From: Pseudomonadota bacterium
GTDB taxonomy: Bacteria; Pseudomonadota; Alphaproteobacteria; Caulobacterales; Caulobacteraceae
NCBI GenBank assembly: GCA_023433585.1
Contig: JAEZCL010000098.1
Span: 9,717 to 73,716 of the forward strand
Direction: 5' to 3'
Length of the DNA: 64,000 nucleotides
The notes beneath the pieces are model-generated. The model did not search any database. It was not told where the DNA came from and worked only from the letters and a program-made list of their open reading frames with translations. This document shows, one piece after another, positions 44,585 through 53,727 of the stretch. The first letter of the stretch is position 1. Each line of letters begins with the position of its first letter. The translations under genes and the position numbers were made by a program.

Positions 44585-45436
44585 ATGTCGACGCCCATGT
44601 CCGATTCTCCTGACGATCCCCTCTACCGCGCGCTCACCCTGACCCCTGACGGCGACGCCCTGACCGCCGCGCTTTCCGGTGAGTTCTCCAACGGTCCGGT
44701 CAGTGCGCCGCCCGAGGCGGGCTTTCCGTTCGGGGGGCTGCTGGCGGCCCTGTGCGCCGAGGCCATGCGCCGGGGCCTGGGGATCGACGCGCCGCTGCGC
44801 ACCCTGAACGTCCAGTATCTGGCGGCGGCGAAATACGGCCAGGCGCTGACACTCCGCCCCCGGATGCTGCGCGGCGGGCGCACGGTGGCCTATTCGGTGC
44901 TGGAGGCGGGCCAGGGCGAACGCCTGACCCATCACGCCACGGCCACCTGGGGGCGGGACGCCGATGATGCGGCCAGGCTAGCGCCGCTCAGTGCGCCGCC
45001 GCCGCCCCTGGACAGGCTGGACCTGGCGCGGACCCTGAAAGGACCGATGCAGCCGCGCTTCGCCCAGCATGTGGAGTATCGGTTCGAGAGCGGGCCGCAT
45101 ATCCTGGGCGGCAATGAGGGCCGGGCGGCGGTTGAACGGCTGTGGATGCGGACCCGGGACGGCGCGCCGCTGGACGAGGTGCGCCTTTGCTACCTGCTGG
45201 ATGCGCTTTATCCGCCCGCCTGGACCACCACCAAGGCGCCGCCGATGATGACCACGGTGGACCTGCGCTACGATATCCTGACCACGCCGAACGCCCGGAC
45301 CGCGCCAGACGGATGGGCCTTTTTCGAATTCCGCATGCTGGACCTGGGCCTGGGCTGGACGGTGGACGAAGTCGCCTGCTGGGGCGTCGATGGAACGCCG
45401 CTGGCGCTGTCGCGGCAACGGCGCAAGCTGCTGTAA
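44585..45436 (+). CDS. Acyl-CoA thioesterase family protein (double hotdog)
   Basis: A 283-residue TesB-like protein with two hotdog folds. The first holds PPEAGFPFGGLLAALCAEA and LNVQYLAAAKYGQALTL, the pattern of the acyl-CoA hydrolase core helix and sheet; the second holds RLWMRTRDGAPLDE and LLDALYPPAWTT ... MTTVDLRYDI, the conserved Asp region. Predicted to hydrolyse medium- or long-chain acyl-CoA in the cytosol. ATG at 44585 or 44597 are both possible; no clear ribosome site. Next to the HxlR regulator and upstream of a thiolase. Confidence 0.8.
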   Translation: MSTPMSDSPDDPLYRALTLTPDGDALTAALSGEFSNGPVSAPPEAGFPFGGLLAALCAEAMRRGLGIDAPLRTLNVQYLAAAKYGQALTLRPRMLRGGRTVAYSVLEAGQGERLTHHATATWGRDADDAARLAPLSAPPPPLDRLDLARTLKGPMQPRFAQHVEYRFESGPHILGGNEGRAAVERLWMRTRDGAPLDEVRLCYLLDALYPPAWTTTKAPPMMTTVDLRYDILTTPNARTAPDGWAFFEFRMLDLGLGWTVDEVACWGVDGTPLALSRQRRKLL

Positions 45437-45446
45437 GATCGCAAGT

Positions 45447-45528
45447 GGTGCTAGTGCTAGTGAGTCGTGAGTAGGCAAGCCGAGGTCAGCCCGCATCGCC
45501 CTACTCACGACTCACTAGCACCAGCACC
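45447..45528. repeat. Long stem-loop (29-bp arms, 24-nt loop)
   Basis: Arms at 45447-45475 and 45500-45528 pair with one G-U-type mismatch; a core stretch on the left arm is CTAGTGAGTCGTGAGTAGG. It fills most of the gap between the thioesterase and the thiolase. Far stronger than an ordinary terminator and with a loop large enough to be a structured element or remnant of an inverted mobile repeat. No similar sequence was seen elsewhere in the window. Confidence 0.75.
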
Positions 45529-45581
45529 CCGGCATGCCCGCCGTCTCGATCTGCCGAACATCAGATTTCAGGAACCCCGTC

Positions 45582-46763
45582 ATGACCGATCCCATCGTCA
45601 TCTGTTCGTTCGCCCGCACCCCCATGGGCGGCTTCCAGGGCGTGTTCTCCGGCGTGAAGTCCACCGCGCTGGGCGCGGCGGCGGTCAAGGCGGCGGTCGA
45701 GCGCTCCGGCGTGGCCTCCGCGCACGTCCAGCAGATATTCATGGGCTGCGTCCTGCCGGCGGGCCTGGGCCAGGCCCCGGCGCGCCAGGCGGCCATCGGC
45801 GCGGGCCTGGGCCGTCATGTGGAGGCGACCACCGTCAACAAGATGTGCGGCTCGGGGCTTCAGGCCGCCATGATGGCCCATGACGCGCTGAAGGCCGGGA
45901 CGGCGGACGTGATCGTGGCGGGCGGCATGGAGTCCATGACCGGCGCGCCCTATGTCATGGCCAAGCACCGGGGCGGCGCCCGCATCGGCCACGACGTGAT
46001 TTCCGACAGCATGTATCTGGACGGGCTGGAGGACGCCTACACCCCCGGCAAGCTGATGGGCGCCTTCGCCGAGGACTCGGCCCGGAAATACCAGTTCACC
46101 CGCGAAGACCAGGACGCCTACGCCATCGAAAGCCTGAACCGCGCGAACGCGGCCATCGCCTCGGGCGCGTTCGAGGCCGAGATCACGCCGGTGGAGGTGA
46201 CCAGCCGCAAGGGCACCGAGACGGTCGCGGTGGACGAACAGCCCGGCAAGGCGCGGCCCGACAAGGTCCCGACCCTGAAACCCGCCTTCGCCAAGGACGG
46301 CACCATCACCGCCGCCAACGCCAGCTCTATCTCGGACGGCGCCGCCGCCCTGGTGCTGACCCGCGAAAGCACGGCACGCGCCCTGAACCTGCCCGTCGTC
46401 GCCCGGGTCGCCGCCCACGCCGCCCACGCCCACGAGCCGGGCCTGTTCACCACCGCCCCGGTCCCGGCCATGCAGAAGGCCCTGGAGCGCGCCGGCTGGT
46501 CCGCCGCCGAGGTGGACCTGTGGGAGGTGAACGAGGCTTTCGCCGTGGTGGCCATGATCGCCATGCGCGAGCTGGACATCGACCATGCGAAGCTGAACGT
46601 GAACGGCGGCGCCTGCGCCCTGGGCCATCCCATCGGCGCCTCGGGCGCGCGGGTGCTGTCCACCCTGCTGGCGGCGCTTCAGGCGCGCGGCGGGAAAAAG
46701 GGCGTGGCGTCCCTGTGCATCGGCGGCGGCGAGGCCGTGGCCATGGCGGTGGAAATGGTCTGA
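45582..46763 (+). CDS. Acetyl-CoA acetyltransferase (thiolase)
   Basis: Thiolase of 393 residues joining or cleaving acyl-CoA at the beta-keto carbon. The acyl-accepting cysteine is in NKMCGSGLQA, the histidine is in NEAFAVV, and the second cysteine region is GGACALGHPIGASG. Length is full. The AGGAA before the ATG supports the start at 45582; an earlier ATG at 45534 lies next to the hairpin. Broad-specificity type such as AtoB/PhaA cannot be narrowed from sequence. No phaB neighbour. Confidence 0.92.
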   Translation: MTDPIVICSFARTPMGGFQGVFSGVKSTALGAAAVKAAVERSGVASAHVQQIFMGCVLPAGLGQAPARQAAIGAGLGRHVEATTVNKMCGSGLQAAMMAHDALKAGTADVIVAGGMESMTGAPYVMAKHRGGARIGHDVISDSMYLDGLEDAYTPGKLMGAFAEDSARKYQFTREDQDAYAIESLNRANAAIASGAFEAEITPVEVTSRKGTETVAVDEQPGKARPDKVPTLKPAFAKDGTITAANASSISDGAAALVLTRESTARALNLPVVARVAAHAAHAHEPGLFTTAPVPAMQKALERAGWSAAEVDLWEVNEAFAVVAMIAMRELDIDHAKLNVNGGACALGHPIGASGARVLSTLLAALQARGGKKGVASLCIGGGEAVAMAVEMV

Positions 46764-46802
46764 GCCTCTGGCCAGGGACGCCGTGGCCGCTAAGCTGACC
46801 CC

Positions 46803-47246
46803 ATGACCGCCGCCGAGATCGTCGCCCTTCTGGACCTTTCGCCCCATCCCGAGGGCGGCTGGTTCCGCGAGACGTTCCGGGACCGGACCGAGATCGCGCC
46901 GGGCCGCGCCGTCTCCACCGCCATCCATTACCTGCTGGAGGCGGGGCAGAGATCGCACTGGCACCGGGTCACGGACGCCTCCGAGGTCTGGGTCTTCAAC
47001 GCCGGCGAACCGCTGGAGCTGCTGGTCGCCGCGACCGGCGCCGATGAACCGGTCCGCCATGTGCTGGGCGCGGACCTGAAGGCGGGCCAGCGCCCCCATG
47101 CGGTGGTCCCGGCGAACGCCTGGCAGGCGGCCCGGCCGCTGGGCGACTGGACGCTGGTCACCTGCACGGTGGCGCCCGGCTTCGTCTTCGACCGTTTCGA
47201 GATGGCGCCGCCCGACTGGGCGCCCGGCCGGGGAGACCCCGCATGA
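46803..47246 (+). CDS. Cupin-fold DUF985 protein
   Basis: A 147-residue single-domain cupin (DUF985, cupin_5): LLDLSPHPEGGWFRETFRD is the family opening, followed by STAIHYLLEAGQRSHWHRVTDASEVWVFNAGEPLELL with the putative metal-binding HWH and E. The closing VTCTVAPGFVFDRFEMA is likewise typical. Function of the family is not established. Ends inside the start of the esterase gene (ATGA), so coupled to it. Confidence 0.87.
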   Translation: MTAAEIVALLDLSPHPEGGWFRETFRDRTEIAPGRAVSTAIHYLLEAGQRSHWHRVTDASEVWVFNAGEPLELLVAATGADEPVRHVLGADLKAGQRPHAVVPANAWQAARPLGDWTLVTCTVAPGFVFDRFEMAPPDWAPGRGDPA

Positions 47247-48265
47247 CCCTGCACCGCCGCAGTCTGCTGACCGCCGCAGGCATGGGTCTGACCGCCGGAT
47301 CCGTCCATGCCGCATCCGGGCCCCAGGCGCCCTGGAGCGAGGCCGTGCGCGCCGCCGCCGTCACGCCCGAACGTGCGCCCGCCGATCCGACCGAGACCGT
47401 GCGCCTGTGGCCGAACGGGGCCCCCGGCGGTGAAAACGTCACCGTGGTCGCCGAGGTGAACGAACGCTCCACCGACCCGGCCTGGCGCGACCGTTTCGCC
47501 GTCTATACGACCGACCCGATCCTGACCGTGTTCCGGCCGCAGCGGCCGAACGGCGCGGCCCTGCTGCTCATTCCCGGCGGCGGCTATCGCTGGGCCGTGG
47601 TGGACAAGGAGGGCTACGACTGCGCCCGGGTGTTCGCGGCGGCGGGGATCACCTGTTTCGTGCTGCGCTACCGCCTGCCCGGCGACAACTGGGCGGCCGG
47701 GCCGGACGCGCCGCTTCAGGACGCCCAGCGGGCCATGCGCCTGATCCGGGCCGGTGCGGCCGAATACGGAATCGACCCGGCCCGCATCGCCGCCCTGGGC
47801 GCTTCGGCCGGCGGGCACCTGGCCGGGACCCTGGCCGCGCGGTATTGGGATCAGGTTTATGAGCCGGCGGACGCGGTCGACGCCGTCCCGGCCCGCCCGG
47901 ACCTGTCGATCCTGATGTATCCGGTGGCGACCCTGACCGACCCGCACGTCCACGCCGGGTCGCGTCGTTTCCTGCTTGGGGACAGCCCGACGCCGGACCA
48001 GATCCGCGATTGGTCGCTGGAGACCATGCCCCGGCGCGACACCCCGCCCACCTTCATCGTCCACGCCATGGACGACGGCGCCGTGCCGCCCGAGAACGCC
48101 CTGATGCTGACTGCGGCCCTGCGCGCGGCGAACACGCCGGTCGAGACGCACCTGTTCGAGGAGGGCGGCCACGGCTTCGGCATCCGCCTGATCCAGGGCC
48201 GCCCGGCCGCCGTCTGGCCCGAACTGGTCCTGGCCTGGGGCGCCCGGCACGGCTGGCTGGGCTGA
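47243..48265 (+). CDS. Exported alpha/beta hydrolase, acetyl-xylan-esterase-like
   Basis: A 340-residue hydrolase with a Tat-like signal (HRRSLLTAAGMGLTAGSVHA). Elements of the alpha/beta fold: oxyanion-type LLIPGGGYRWAVV, nucleophile elbow GASAGG (S near residue 183), then DDGAVPPENA with the Asp and EEGGHGFG with the His. The GGGYR motif and downstream layout resemble secreted sugar esterases such as acetyl xylan esterases. Predicted periplasmic. Overlaps the cupin gene by four bases; convergent with trmB. Confidence 0.87.
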   Translation: MTLHRRSLLTAAGMGLTAGSVHAASGPQAPWSEAVRAAAVTPERAPADPTETVRLWPNGAPGGENVTVVAEVNERSTDPAWRDRFAVYTTDPILTVFRPQRPNGAALLLIPGGGYRWAVVDKEGYDCARVFAAAGITCFVLRYRLPGDNWAAGPDAPLQDAQRAMRLIRAGAAEYGIDPARIAALGASAGGHLAGTLAARYWDQVYEPADAVDAVPARPDLSILMYPVATLTDPHVHAGSRRFLLGDSPTPDQIRDWSLETMPRRDTPPTFIVHAMDDGAVPPENALMLTAALRAANTPVETHLFEEGGHGFGIRLIQGRPAAVWPELVLAWGARHGWLG

Positions 48266-48268
48266 GCC

Positions 48269-48982
48269 TCAGACCTTGCGGAACTGCAGGAAGATGGGCG
48301 CGGTGTCGCCCAGCTTCTTCTCTTCATAGCGGGTGGTCACATGATCGGCCGGAGCGATGCGCCAGTCGTCCGCGTCTTCCGCCGGCCATTCCAGCCCCGC
48401 CGCCCGCAGGAACCGCTCGTGCGCCCAGGCGGCGTAGTCCTTCCACTCGGTGACGAAGCGCAGCAGGCCGCCCGGCTTCAGCAGCCGCGCGATCTCGGCC
48501 GCCGTCTCGTCCTGGATCAGGCGGCGCTTGTTGTGCCGCGCCTTGGGCCAGGGGTCGGGGAACAGGATCATCACCCGGTCCAGCGACGCATCCGGCAGGG
48601 CCGACATGATCGCCCGCGCGTCGCCCGCGTGGATGCGCACGTTCTCAAGGCCCATTTCCTCGACATGACGCAGGGCCGAACCCACGCCGTTCAGGAACGG
48701 CTCGCAGCCGATCATCAGCGTCTCGGGATTGCGCCGCGCCTGTTCGGCCAGATGCTCGCCTCCGCCGAAGCCGATCTCCAGCCAGACCTCCCTGGCCCCC
48801 GGCATGAGCGCCTTCGGATCGATGGGCCCGGCCTCGGGATCGGGAACCGCGATGGTCGGCAACAGCGTGTCGAACAGGGCCGCCTGGCGCGGCTTCAGGG
48901 TGCGCGAGCGGATGCGCCCGAACGAGCGCATGGGACCCCAGGTGGGGACCGGGTCTTCCGCCTTGTCTTCGGCTTCGCTCAT
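48269..48982 (-). CDS. trmB: tRNA (guanine-N7)-methyltransferase
   Basis: Methylates G46 of tRNA using SAM. The 237-residue protein has the SAM site EIGFGGGEHLAEQA, the ENVRIHAGDARAI acidic loop and the family hallmark ILFPDPWPKARHNKRRLI near the middle. The end (TTRYEEKKLGDTAPIFLQF) is the standard TrmB closing block. Its ATG overlaps the dapD stop by one base (TGATG). Full length. Confidence 0.95.
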   Translation of the reverse strand: MSEAEDKAEDPVPTWGPMRSFGRIRSRTLKPRQAALFDTLLPTIAVPDPEAGPIDPKALMPGAREVWLEIGFGGGEHLAEQARRNPETLMIGCEPFLNGVGSALRHVEEMGLENVRIHAGDARAIMSALPDASLDRVMILFPDPWPKARHNKRRLIQDETAAEIARLLKPGGLLRFVTEWKDYAAWAHERFLRAAGLEWPAEDADDWRIAPADHVTTRYEEKKLGDTAPIFLQFRKV

Positions 48983-49833
48983 CAGTCCCGCAGCAGTTCG
49001 TTGACGCCGGTCTTGGCGCGGGTCTGGGCGTCCACCCGCTTGACGATGACGGCGCAGTACAGAGACGGCCCGCCCTTCGGATCGGGCAGCGAACCGGGCA
49101 CGACGACGCTGTAGGCGGGCACCTCGCCACGCGTCACCTCGCCCGTCGCCCGGTCCACGATCTTCGTCGAGGCCGACAGATAGACGCCCATGGCCAGCAC
49201 CGCGCCCTCGCGCACGATCACGCCCTCGGCCACCTCGGCCCGGGCGCCGATGAAACAGCCGTCCTCGATGATCGTCGGATTGGCCTGCAGCGGCTCCAGC
49301 ACCCCGCCGATGCCCGCCCCGCCGGACAGGTGCACGTTTCTGCCGATCTGGGCGCACGATCCGACGGTGGCCCAGGCGTCCACCATGGCGCCCTCGTCCA
49401 CATATGCCCCGATGTTCACGAAGGACGGCATCAGCACGACGTTCTTGCCGATGAAGGCCCCGCGCCGCACGAAGCTGCCCGGCACGGCGCGGAAGCCCGC
49501 GTCGCGGAACTGCTCCTCGCTCCAGCTGCTGAATTTGTTGGGAACCTTGTCCCACCACGGGCCATGGCCGGCGTGCGGCGCGGTGAAGCCCTTGCCTGCG
49601 GTGCGCATGACCTCGTTGTCGTTGAGGCGGAAGGACAGCAGGACCGCTTTCTTCAGCCATTGATGGGTCGTCCAGACGCCGTCGGCGCCGCGCGAGGCCA
49701 CCCGCGCCTGGCCGGAATCCAGCAGCGCCAGGGCGGCCTTGACCGCATCGCGCGCCTCGCCCGTCGTCTGGGGCGACAGGGCGGCGCGGTCCTCCCACGC
49801 GGCCTCGATCACGGATTCCAGTAGCAGGGTCAT
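48982..49833 (-). CDS. dapD: Tetrahydrodipicolinate N-succinyltransferase
   Basis: Lysine/meso-diaminopimelate pathway enzyme that succinylates tetrahydrodipicolinate. The 283-residue protein has the left-handed beta-helix hexapeptide repeats ([40 protein letters not shown], ...), the VSSDapD-type substrate loop [13 protein letters not shown] and the closing [10 protein letters not shown]. Starts within the nucleotidase stop (ATGA). Operon with argB, the nucleotidase and trmB. Confidence 0.95.
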   Translation of the reverse strand: MTLLLESVIEAAWEDRAALSPQTTGEARDAVKAALALLDSGQARVASRGADGVWTTHQWLKKAVLLSFRLNDNEVMRTAGKGFTAPHAGHGPWWDKVPNKFSSWSEEQFRDAGFRAVPGSFVRRGAFIGKNVVLMPSFVNIGAYVDEGAMVDAWATVGSCAQIGRNVHLSGGAGIGGVLEPLQANPTIIEDGCFIGARAEVAEGVIVREGAVLAMGVYLSASTKIVDRATGEVTRGEVPAYSVVVPGSLPDPKGGPSLYCAVIVKRVDAQTRAKTGVNELLRD

Positions 49834-50489
49834 GCGGCGTCTTTCATCAGGCGGTTCAGGAAGGGCGGCAGGGCTTCAGCCCGGTGGTCCACGAAATCGG
49901 CGGTCGAAACCGGGGCGTGGGCGCCCACCAGCACCGTGGTCATGCCGATCTCGGCGGCGGGCTTCAGGTTCTTCTCGGTGTCCTCGAAAAAGGCCGTCCG
50001 GCGTGGATCGACCCCGTGCCGTTCGATCAGCCGGGCGAAGGCGCGCGGGTCCGGCTTGGGGATCAGGTCGGAGGCCTCAATGTGGAACACGTCGTCGAAC
50101 AGGTCGGCGATGTCCAGCGCCGCCAGCACCCGCTCCGCATGGGCCGCCGCCCCGTTGGTGAACACCAGCCGCCGTCCGGGCAACCGGGCCAGCCCCGCGC
50201 GCAGCGCCGCGTCGGGCGTCAGGCAGTCCAGCTCCACCTGATGCACCTCGGCCAGGAATTCATGCGGGTCCACCCGGTGGTTCAGCATCAGCCCGTTCAG
50301 CGACGTGCCGTGTTCGCGCAGATACTTCAGCTGCAGTTCCCGCGCCGCCTCGGCCGCCAAGCCCACAGTGCGCACGAAATAGGCGTTGATGCGGTCCTGA
50401 ACCCGCCTCATCAGACCGCATTCGGGCGGATAGAGGGTGTTGTCCATGTCGAACACCCAGTGCTCGACATGATCCAGCGAACGGGTCAC
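49830..50489 (-). CDS. Pyrimidine 5'-nucleotidase (HAD family)
   Basis: A 219-residue HAD hydrolase of the SDT1/pyrimidine 5'-nucleotidase group. The nucleophile motif is [10 protein letters not shown] (D14, D16), the second motif [13 protein letters not shown], and motif [17 protein letters not shown]. The Lys is in IPKPDPRAF. Dephosphorylates UMP/CMP or related nucleotides. It begins with GTG overlapping the argB stop and its stop overlaps dapD, so it is embedded in an amino-acid operon; the association has no evident biochemical reason. Confidence 0.9.
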   Translation of the reverse strand: MTRSLDHVEHWVFDMDNTLYPPECGLMRRVQDRINAYFVRTVGLAAEAARELQLKYLREHGTSLNGLMLNHRVDPHEFLAEVHQVELDCLTPDAALRAGLARLPGRRLVFTNGAAAHAERVLAALDIADLFDDVFHIEASDLIPKPDPRAFARLIERHGVDPRRTAFFEDTEKNLKPAAEIGMTTVLVGAHAPVSTADFVDHRAEALPPFLNRLMKDAA

Positions 50490-51427
50490 GCCTTCACCAG
50501 GGTTCCGGCGCCGTGCTCGGTGAACAGCTCCACCAGCATGGCGTGAGGGCGTCGTCCGTCCAGGATGACCACCGCCTCGACCCCGGCCTTGACCGCCGCC
50601 ATGGCGGTCTGGAGCTTCGGGATCATGCCGCCGGTGGCCACGCCGTCGTCGATCAGCGCCTGAGCTTCCGCCACCGTCATCTGCCGGATGACCTGGCCGT
50701 CCTTGTCCAGCACACCCTTCACGTCCGTGAGCAGCAACATGCGCTTGGCCCGCAGCGAGCCCGCCACGGCGCCCGCCACCGTATCGGCGTTGACGTTGTA
50801 GGTGCGCCCGTCCTCCGCGACTCCAATGGGGGCGATGACGGGCACCCAGTCTTCGGATTCCGAGGCGATCAGGCCCCGGATCAGCTTGGGGTCCACCCGG
50901 GTCGGCTCGCCCACGAAACCCAGATCGACCTCATGTTCGATCATGCTGTCGGGATCGCTCTTGGTGCGGCGGGTCTTCTCCACCGTCAGGAGGCCCGCAT
51001 CCTTGCCCGACAGGCCGACGCCGCGAACGTCCGCCTCCTTGCCCGCCACGGTGATCCAGTGGGCGATCACCTTGTTGACCGCGCCGGACAGGACCATCTC
51101 GGCCACCTGCATGGTCTCGGCGTCCGTCACGCGCAGCCCGTCCACGAACTGGGACTTGACGCCCGCCCGGTCCAGCATGGCCGAAATCTGCGGCCCACCG
51201 CCGTGGACGACCACAGGATTGACGCCCATCAGCTTCAGCAGCACCACATCGGCGGCGAACTGGCGGGCCACCGCCTCCTCGCCCATCGCGTGGCCGCCGT
51301 ATTTGATCACCACGGTCTCGCGGTCATAGACCTGGATGTAAGGCAGCGCCTCGGCCAGGGTCCGGGCCGTGGCCCAGCCGCGTTCCTCGGACTGGCGTTC
51401 GTCTTCTGTCAGGGCGTCTTTGATCAT
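50486..51427 (-). CDS. argB: Acetylglutamate kinase
   Basis: Second step of arginine biosynthesis, phosphorylating N-acetylglutamate. The 313-residue protein has [10 protein letters not shown] (phosphate-binding lysine), [13 protein letters not shown], the [15 protein letters not shown] loop and [11 protein letters not shown] with the ATP-site residues. The N-terminal extension (about 1-35) is common in alphaproteobacterial forms that bind arginine for feedback inhibition. First gene of the argB-nucleotidase-dapD-trmB series with 3-4-base overlaps. Confidence 0.95.
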   Translation of the reverse strand: MIKDALTEDERQSEERGWATARTLAEALPYIQVYDRETVVIKYGGHAMGEEAVARQFAADVVLLKLMGVNPVVVHGGGPQISAMLDRAGVKSQFVDGLRVTDAETMQVAEMVLSGAVNKVIAHWITVAGKEADVRGVGLSGKDAGLLTVEKTRRTKSDPDSMIEHEVDLGFVGEPTRVDPKLIRGLIASESEDWVPVIAPIGVAEDGRTYNVNADTVAGAVAGSLRAKRMLLLTDVKGVLDKDGQVIRQMTVAEAQALIDDGVATGGMIPKLQTAMAAVKAGVEAVVILDGRRPHAMLVELFTEHGAGTLVKA

Positions 51428-51497
51428 CGTCCGCGCGCGATAGCGGACATGGGCGGCGCTGTCACGACAAAGCGCCGCCCAAACCGTCCTGGCGAGT

Positions 51498-51998
51498 CTA
51501 TTCCGCCGCCAGCGCCCGCGGGTTCGGAGACTCGTCCGCCAGCCGGGTCAGATCCGAATCCGTCTTGGATTCCTCCTTCAGGGTCTCGTCCAGAAGGCGC
51601 GCGGCGTCGGGCAGCTCCAGCAGCTCGGCCCAGCGCTTGAGCGTGCCATAGCGGGTGATCTCGTAATGCTCCACCGCCTGGGCCGCCGAGATCAGTCCCG
51701 CGTCCAGCGCGGGGGTGTCCTTGTATTCCTCCAGAATCTCCTCGCCCTCGGCGATGATCCCCTCGATGGCCTCGCAGGTCTTGCCCATCGCGCGCTTGCC
51801 GATGATGTCGAACACCTGCTGCAGGCGCTCGATCTGCCCTTCGGTCTCCTCCAGGTGTTTCTCGAAGGCGGCTTTCAGGGCCGGGGCCTGGGCGCCGCGG
51901 GCCATCTTGGGCAGCGCCTTGGCGATCTTGCGCTCGGCGTAATAGATGTCCTTGAGGGTGTCGTAGAACAGGTTGTCCAGGGTTTTCTCGGTCGCCAT
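51498..51998 (-). CDS. DUF892/YciF-type ferritin-like protein
   Basis: A 166-residue four-helix bundle protein of the YciE/YciF (DUF892) family: [20 protein letters not shown] opens helix 1, [19 protein letters not shown] helix 2, and [15 protein letters not shown] holds the later ExxH-type metal pair. These are stress proteins with a di-iron-like site of unknown catalytic role. The ATG at 51998 is fixed by GGAAGGGAG before it and by the stress promoter just upstream. Expected member of the general stress response regulon. Confidence 0.87.
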   Translation of the reverse strand: MATEKTLDNLFYDTLKDIYYAERKIAKALPKMARGAQAPALKAAFEKHLEETEGQIERLQQVFDIIGKRAMGKTCEAIEGIIAEGEEILEEYKDTPALDAGLISAAQAVEHYEITRYGTLKRWAELLELPDAARLLDETLKEESKTDSDLTRLADESPNPRALAAE

Positions 51999-52032
51999 CG
52001 GATCACTCCCTTCCGTTTGAGTGGCGGTTGAC

Positions 52033-52057
52033 AACCGGATGGGCGCGATGATGTTCC
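52033..52057 (-). promoter_or_regulatory. EcfG-type general-stress promoter for the DUF892 gene
   Basis: On the minus strand GGAAC-N17-GTT, matching the alphaproteobacterial EcfG/sigma-T consensus GGAAC-N16/17-(N)GTT, ending 35 bp upstream of the ATG. DUF892 genes are common members of this regulon. Confidence 0.75.
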
Positions 52058-52065
52058 CGGCTCGC

Positions 52066-52091
52066 GGAACCGATCACAAGCACGACCGGTT
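52066..52091 (+). promoter_or_regulatory. EcfG-type promoter firing toward the 46-residue gene
   Basis: GGAAC-N18-GTT on the plus strand, back-to-back with the DUF892 promoter and within the allowed range (N17 plus one base before GTT). The -10 element ends 10 bp before an ATG, so transcription should start at or next to that codon. GAACCG...CGGTTC also forms an inverted pair here, which could be coincidence or a protein site. Confidence 0.5.
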
Positions 52092-52100
52092 CACGGTGTC

Positions 52101-52241
52101 ATGGATGGGGATCGCACAGAACCGCAACCCGAAATGCCGGACGCCGAGCTGGCGCGCCGACTGCTGGAGCGCGGCTTCTATCGGCTCGAGACGCCGCGCC
52201 GGGCGCCGGAGGGTCACGAGCCGAAGGGCGCGAAAGACTAG
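52101..52241 (+). CDS. Small hypothetical protein, possibly leaderless
   Basis: A 46-residue frame: MDGDRTEPQPEMPDAELA, then RRLLERGFYRLETPRRAPE, ending GHEPKGAKD. An amphipathic helix (DAELARRLLERGFYRLE) with acidic start and basic end looks like a genuine small protein rather than random GC-frame noise. No ribosome site, but the EcfG-type promoter ends 10 bp before the ATG, consistent with a leaderless mRNA, which is common in Caulobacter. Convergent with the next gene, overlapping its stop by four bases. Function unknown, perhaps stress-related by promoter. Confidence 0.5.
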   Translation: MDGDRTEPQPEMPDAELARRLLERGFYRLETPRRAPEGHEPKGAKD

Positions 52242-52663
52242 GGCCGGCCGTCAGCCCGCCGGGCCGGGCTCGCCACACAGGCGATGCGCCCCCGGTGGGC
52301 GCGGATGCGGGCGGTCTGGCCCTGGGCGATGCGGTAATAGACGCCGGCCTCGTCCGACAGGGCGCGAACGTGGACGGGCCCTGTGGCGGTGCAGTCGGCC
52401 CGGCGCCACAGCTGGCGGCAGCGGACAGGCGCCTCGCCCCATGCAGCGCGGACCTGAACCCCGTTGGTGCGGCCGCGGGTCTGGGCGGTCTTGCCCTCGA
52501 AATCCAGCTCCAGCGGCGCGATCTCGGCCCAGGACACGGCCTCGCACGGTTCGCCGGTCAGGGCCGGGCGCTCGAAGGGGCGCAGGCCGTCGATCAGGTT
52601 CAGGATCGGAGCGATGCCCAGAAACAGGGCGAGGATGGCGGCGGTGATCAGGGTGCGCTTCAT
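52238..52663 (-). CDS. Hypothetical protein with N-terminal membrane segment
   Basis: A 141-residue protein. MKRTLITAAILALFLGIAPILNL is a signal anchor; the rest is soluble (CEAVSWAEIAPLELDFEGKT, TRGRTNGVQVRAAWGEAPVRCRQ) with four cysteines that could form disulfides, ending in a basic tail. Probably periplasmic. No family recognised. Short, GC-rich frame, but good start context and signal support it. No clear operon partner. Confidence 0.62.
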   Translation of the reverse strand: MKRTLITAAILALFLGIAPILNLIDGLRPFERPALTGEPCEAVSWAEIAPLELDFEGKTAQTRGRTNGVQVRAAWGEAPVRCRQLWRRADCTATGPVHVRALSDEAGVYYRIAQGQTARIRAHRGRIACVASPARRADGRP

Positions 52664-52699
52664 CCCCTGCGCATGGAGGGTACAGACGCAGGCGGCAAC

Positions 52700-53692
52700 C
52701 TACCGATCCTGACCGGCGGCCTCCGCCAGAATTTCATAGGACTTCACCCGCGCGCCGTGGTCGAAGATCTGACTGGTGACCATCAGCTCGTCGGGCTTGT
52801 GGCGCTCGATGAAGGCGTTCAGCTGGGTCTTCACCGTTTCGGGCGAGCCCACCGCCGAACAGGACAGGGCCTGATCGATCATGGCGCGGGCGCCGGCGTC
52901 CAGCGCCTCGGCGTAGCCCGGACGCGGCGGCGGCAGCTTGCCCGCCCGCCCGGTGCGCAGATTGACGAAGGCCTGCTGCACCGAGGTGAACAGGTCCCGC
53001 GCCTCTTCATCGGTGTCGGCGGCGAAGACGTTATAGCCCAGCATCACATAGGGCTCTGACAGGCGCTTGGACGGCTGGAAGCTCGAGCGATAGATGGCCA
53101 GCGCCCGCTCCAGCTCGGCCGGGGCGAAGTGGCTGGCGAAGGCGTATGGCAGGCCCAGATGGGCGGCCAGCTGCGCGCCGTAGGTGGACGAGCCCAGCAT
53201 CCAGATCTGGACATCCTGCCCCTCGCCCGGCGTGGCGCGGATGCGCTGGCCCTCCTCGGCGGGCTCGAACCAGTTCATCAGCTCGGCCACGTCGCGCGGA
53301 AAATCTTCAACGCTTCCATCCAGCGTCCGGCGCAGCGCCCGCGCCGTGGCCTGGTCCGTGCCCGGCGCCCGGCCCAGCCCCAGGTCGATGCGTCCCGGGT
53401 GCAGCGCCGCCAGGGTGCCGAACTGCTCGGCGATGACATAGGGCGCGTGGTTGGGCAGCATGATCCCGCCCGCCCCCACGCGGATCGTGCTGGTCCCCGC
53501 CGCCACATGGCCGATGACCACCGAGGTGGCCGCGCTGGCGATGCCCGGCATGTTGTGGTGTTCCGCCAGCCAGTAGCGGTGGAAGCCCAGCCGCTCGGCG
53601 TGCCGGGCCAGGTCCAGGGTGTTGGCGAGGGATTGCGAAACGTCGGAGCCCTCGGGCACCGGCGACAGATCAAGAACGGACAGCTTGGGCAT
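52700..53692 (-). CDS. LLM-class flavin-dependent oxidoreductase
   Basis: Luciferase-like monooxygenase fold protein of 330 residues: [14 protein letters not shown] opening, [17 protein letters not shown] with the conserved His pair, [24 protein letters not shown] and [10 protein letters not shown] for FMN/phosphate contacts. It belongs to the group 2 family, for which FMNH2- or F420-dependent oxidation has been reported; substrate unknown. ATG at 53692 matches the [11 protein letters not shown] opening; ATG at 53701 is three codons earlier. The neighbouring 198-bp element begins 27 bp beyond its start. Confidence 0.88.
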   Translation of the reverse strand: MPKLSVLDLSPVPEGSDVSQSLANTLDLARHAERLGFHRYWLAEHHNMPGIASAATSVVIGHVAAGTSTIRVGAGGIMLPNHAPYVIAEQFGTLAALHPGRIDLGLGRAPGTDQATARALRRTLDGSVEDFPRDVAELMNWFEPAEEGQRIRATPGEGQDVQIWMLGSSTYGAQLAAHLGLPYAFASHFAPAELERALAIYRSSFQPSKRLSEPYVMLGYNVFAADTDEEARDLFTSVQQAFVNLRTGRAGKLPPPRPGYAEALDAGARAMIDQALSCSAVGSPETVKTQLNAFIERHKPDELMVTSQIFDHGARVKSYEILAEAAGQDR

Positions 53693-53727
53693 CCGGCCCA
53701 TATGGGGTCGACTTCCCCGCGCCCAAG

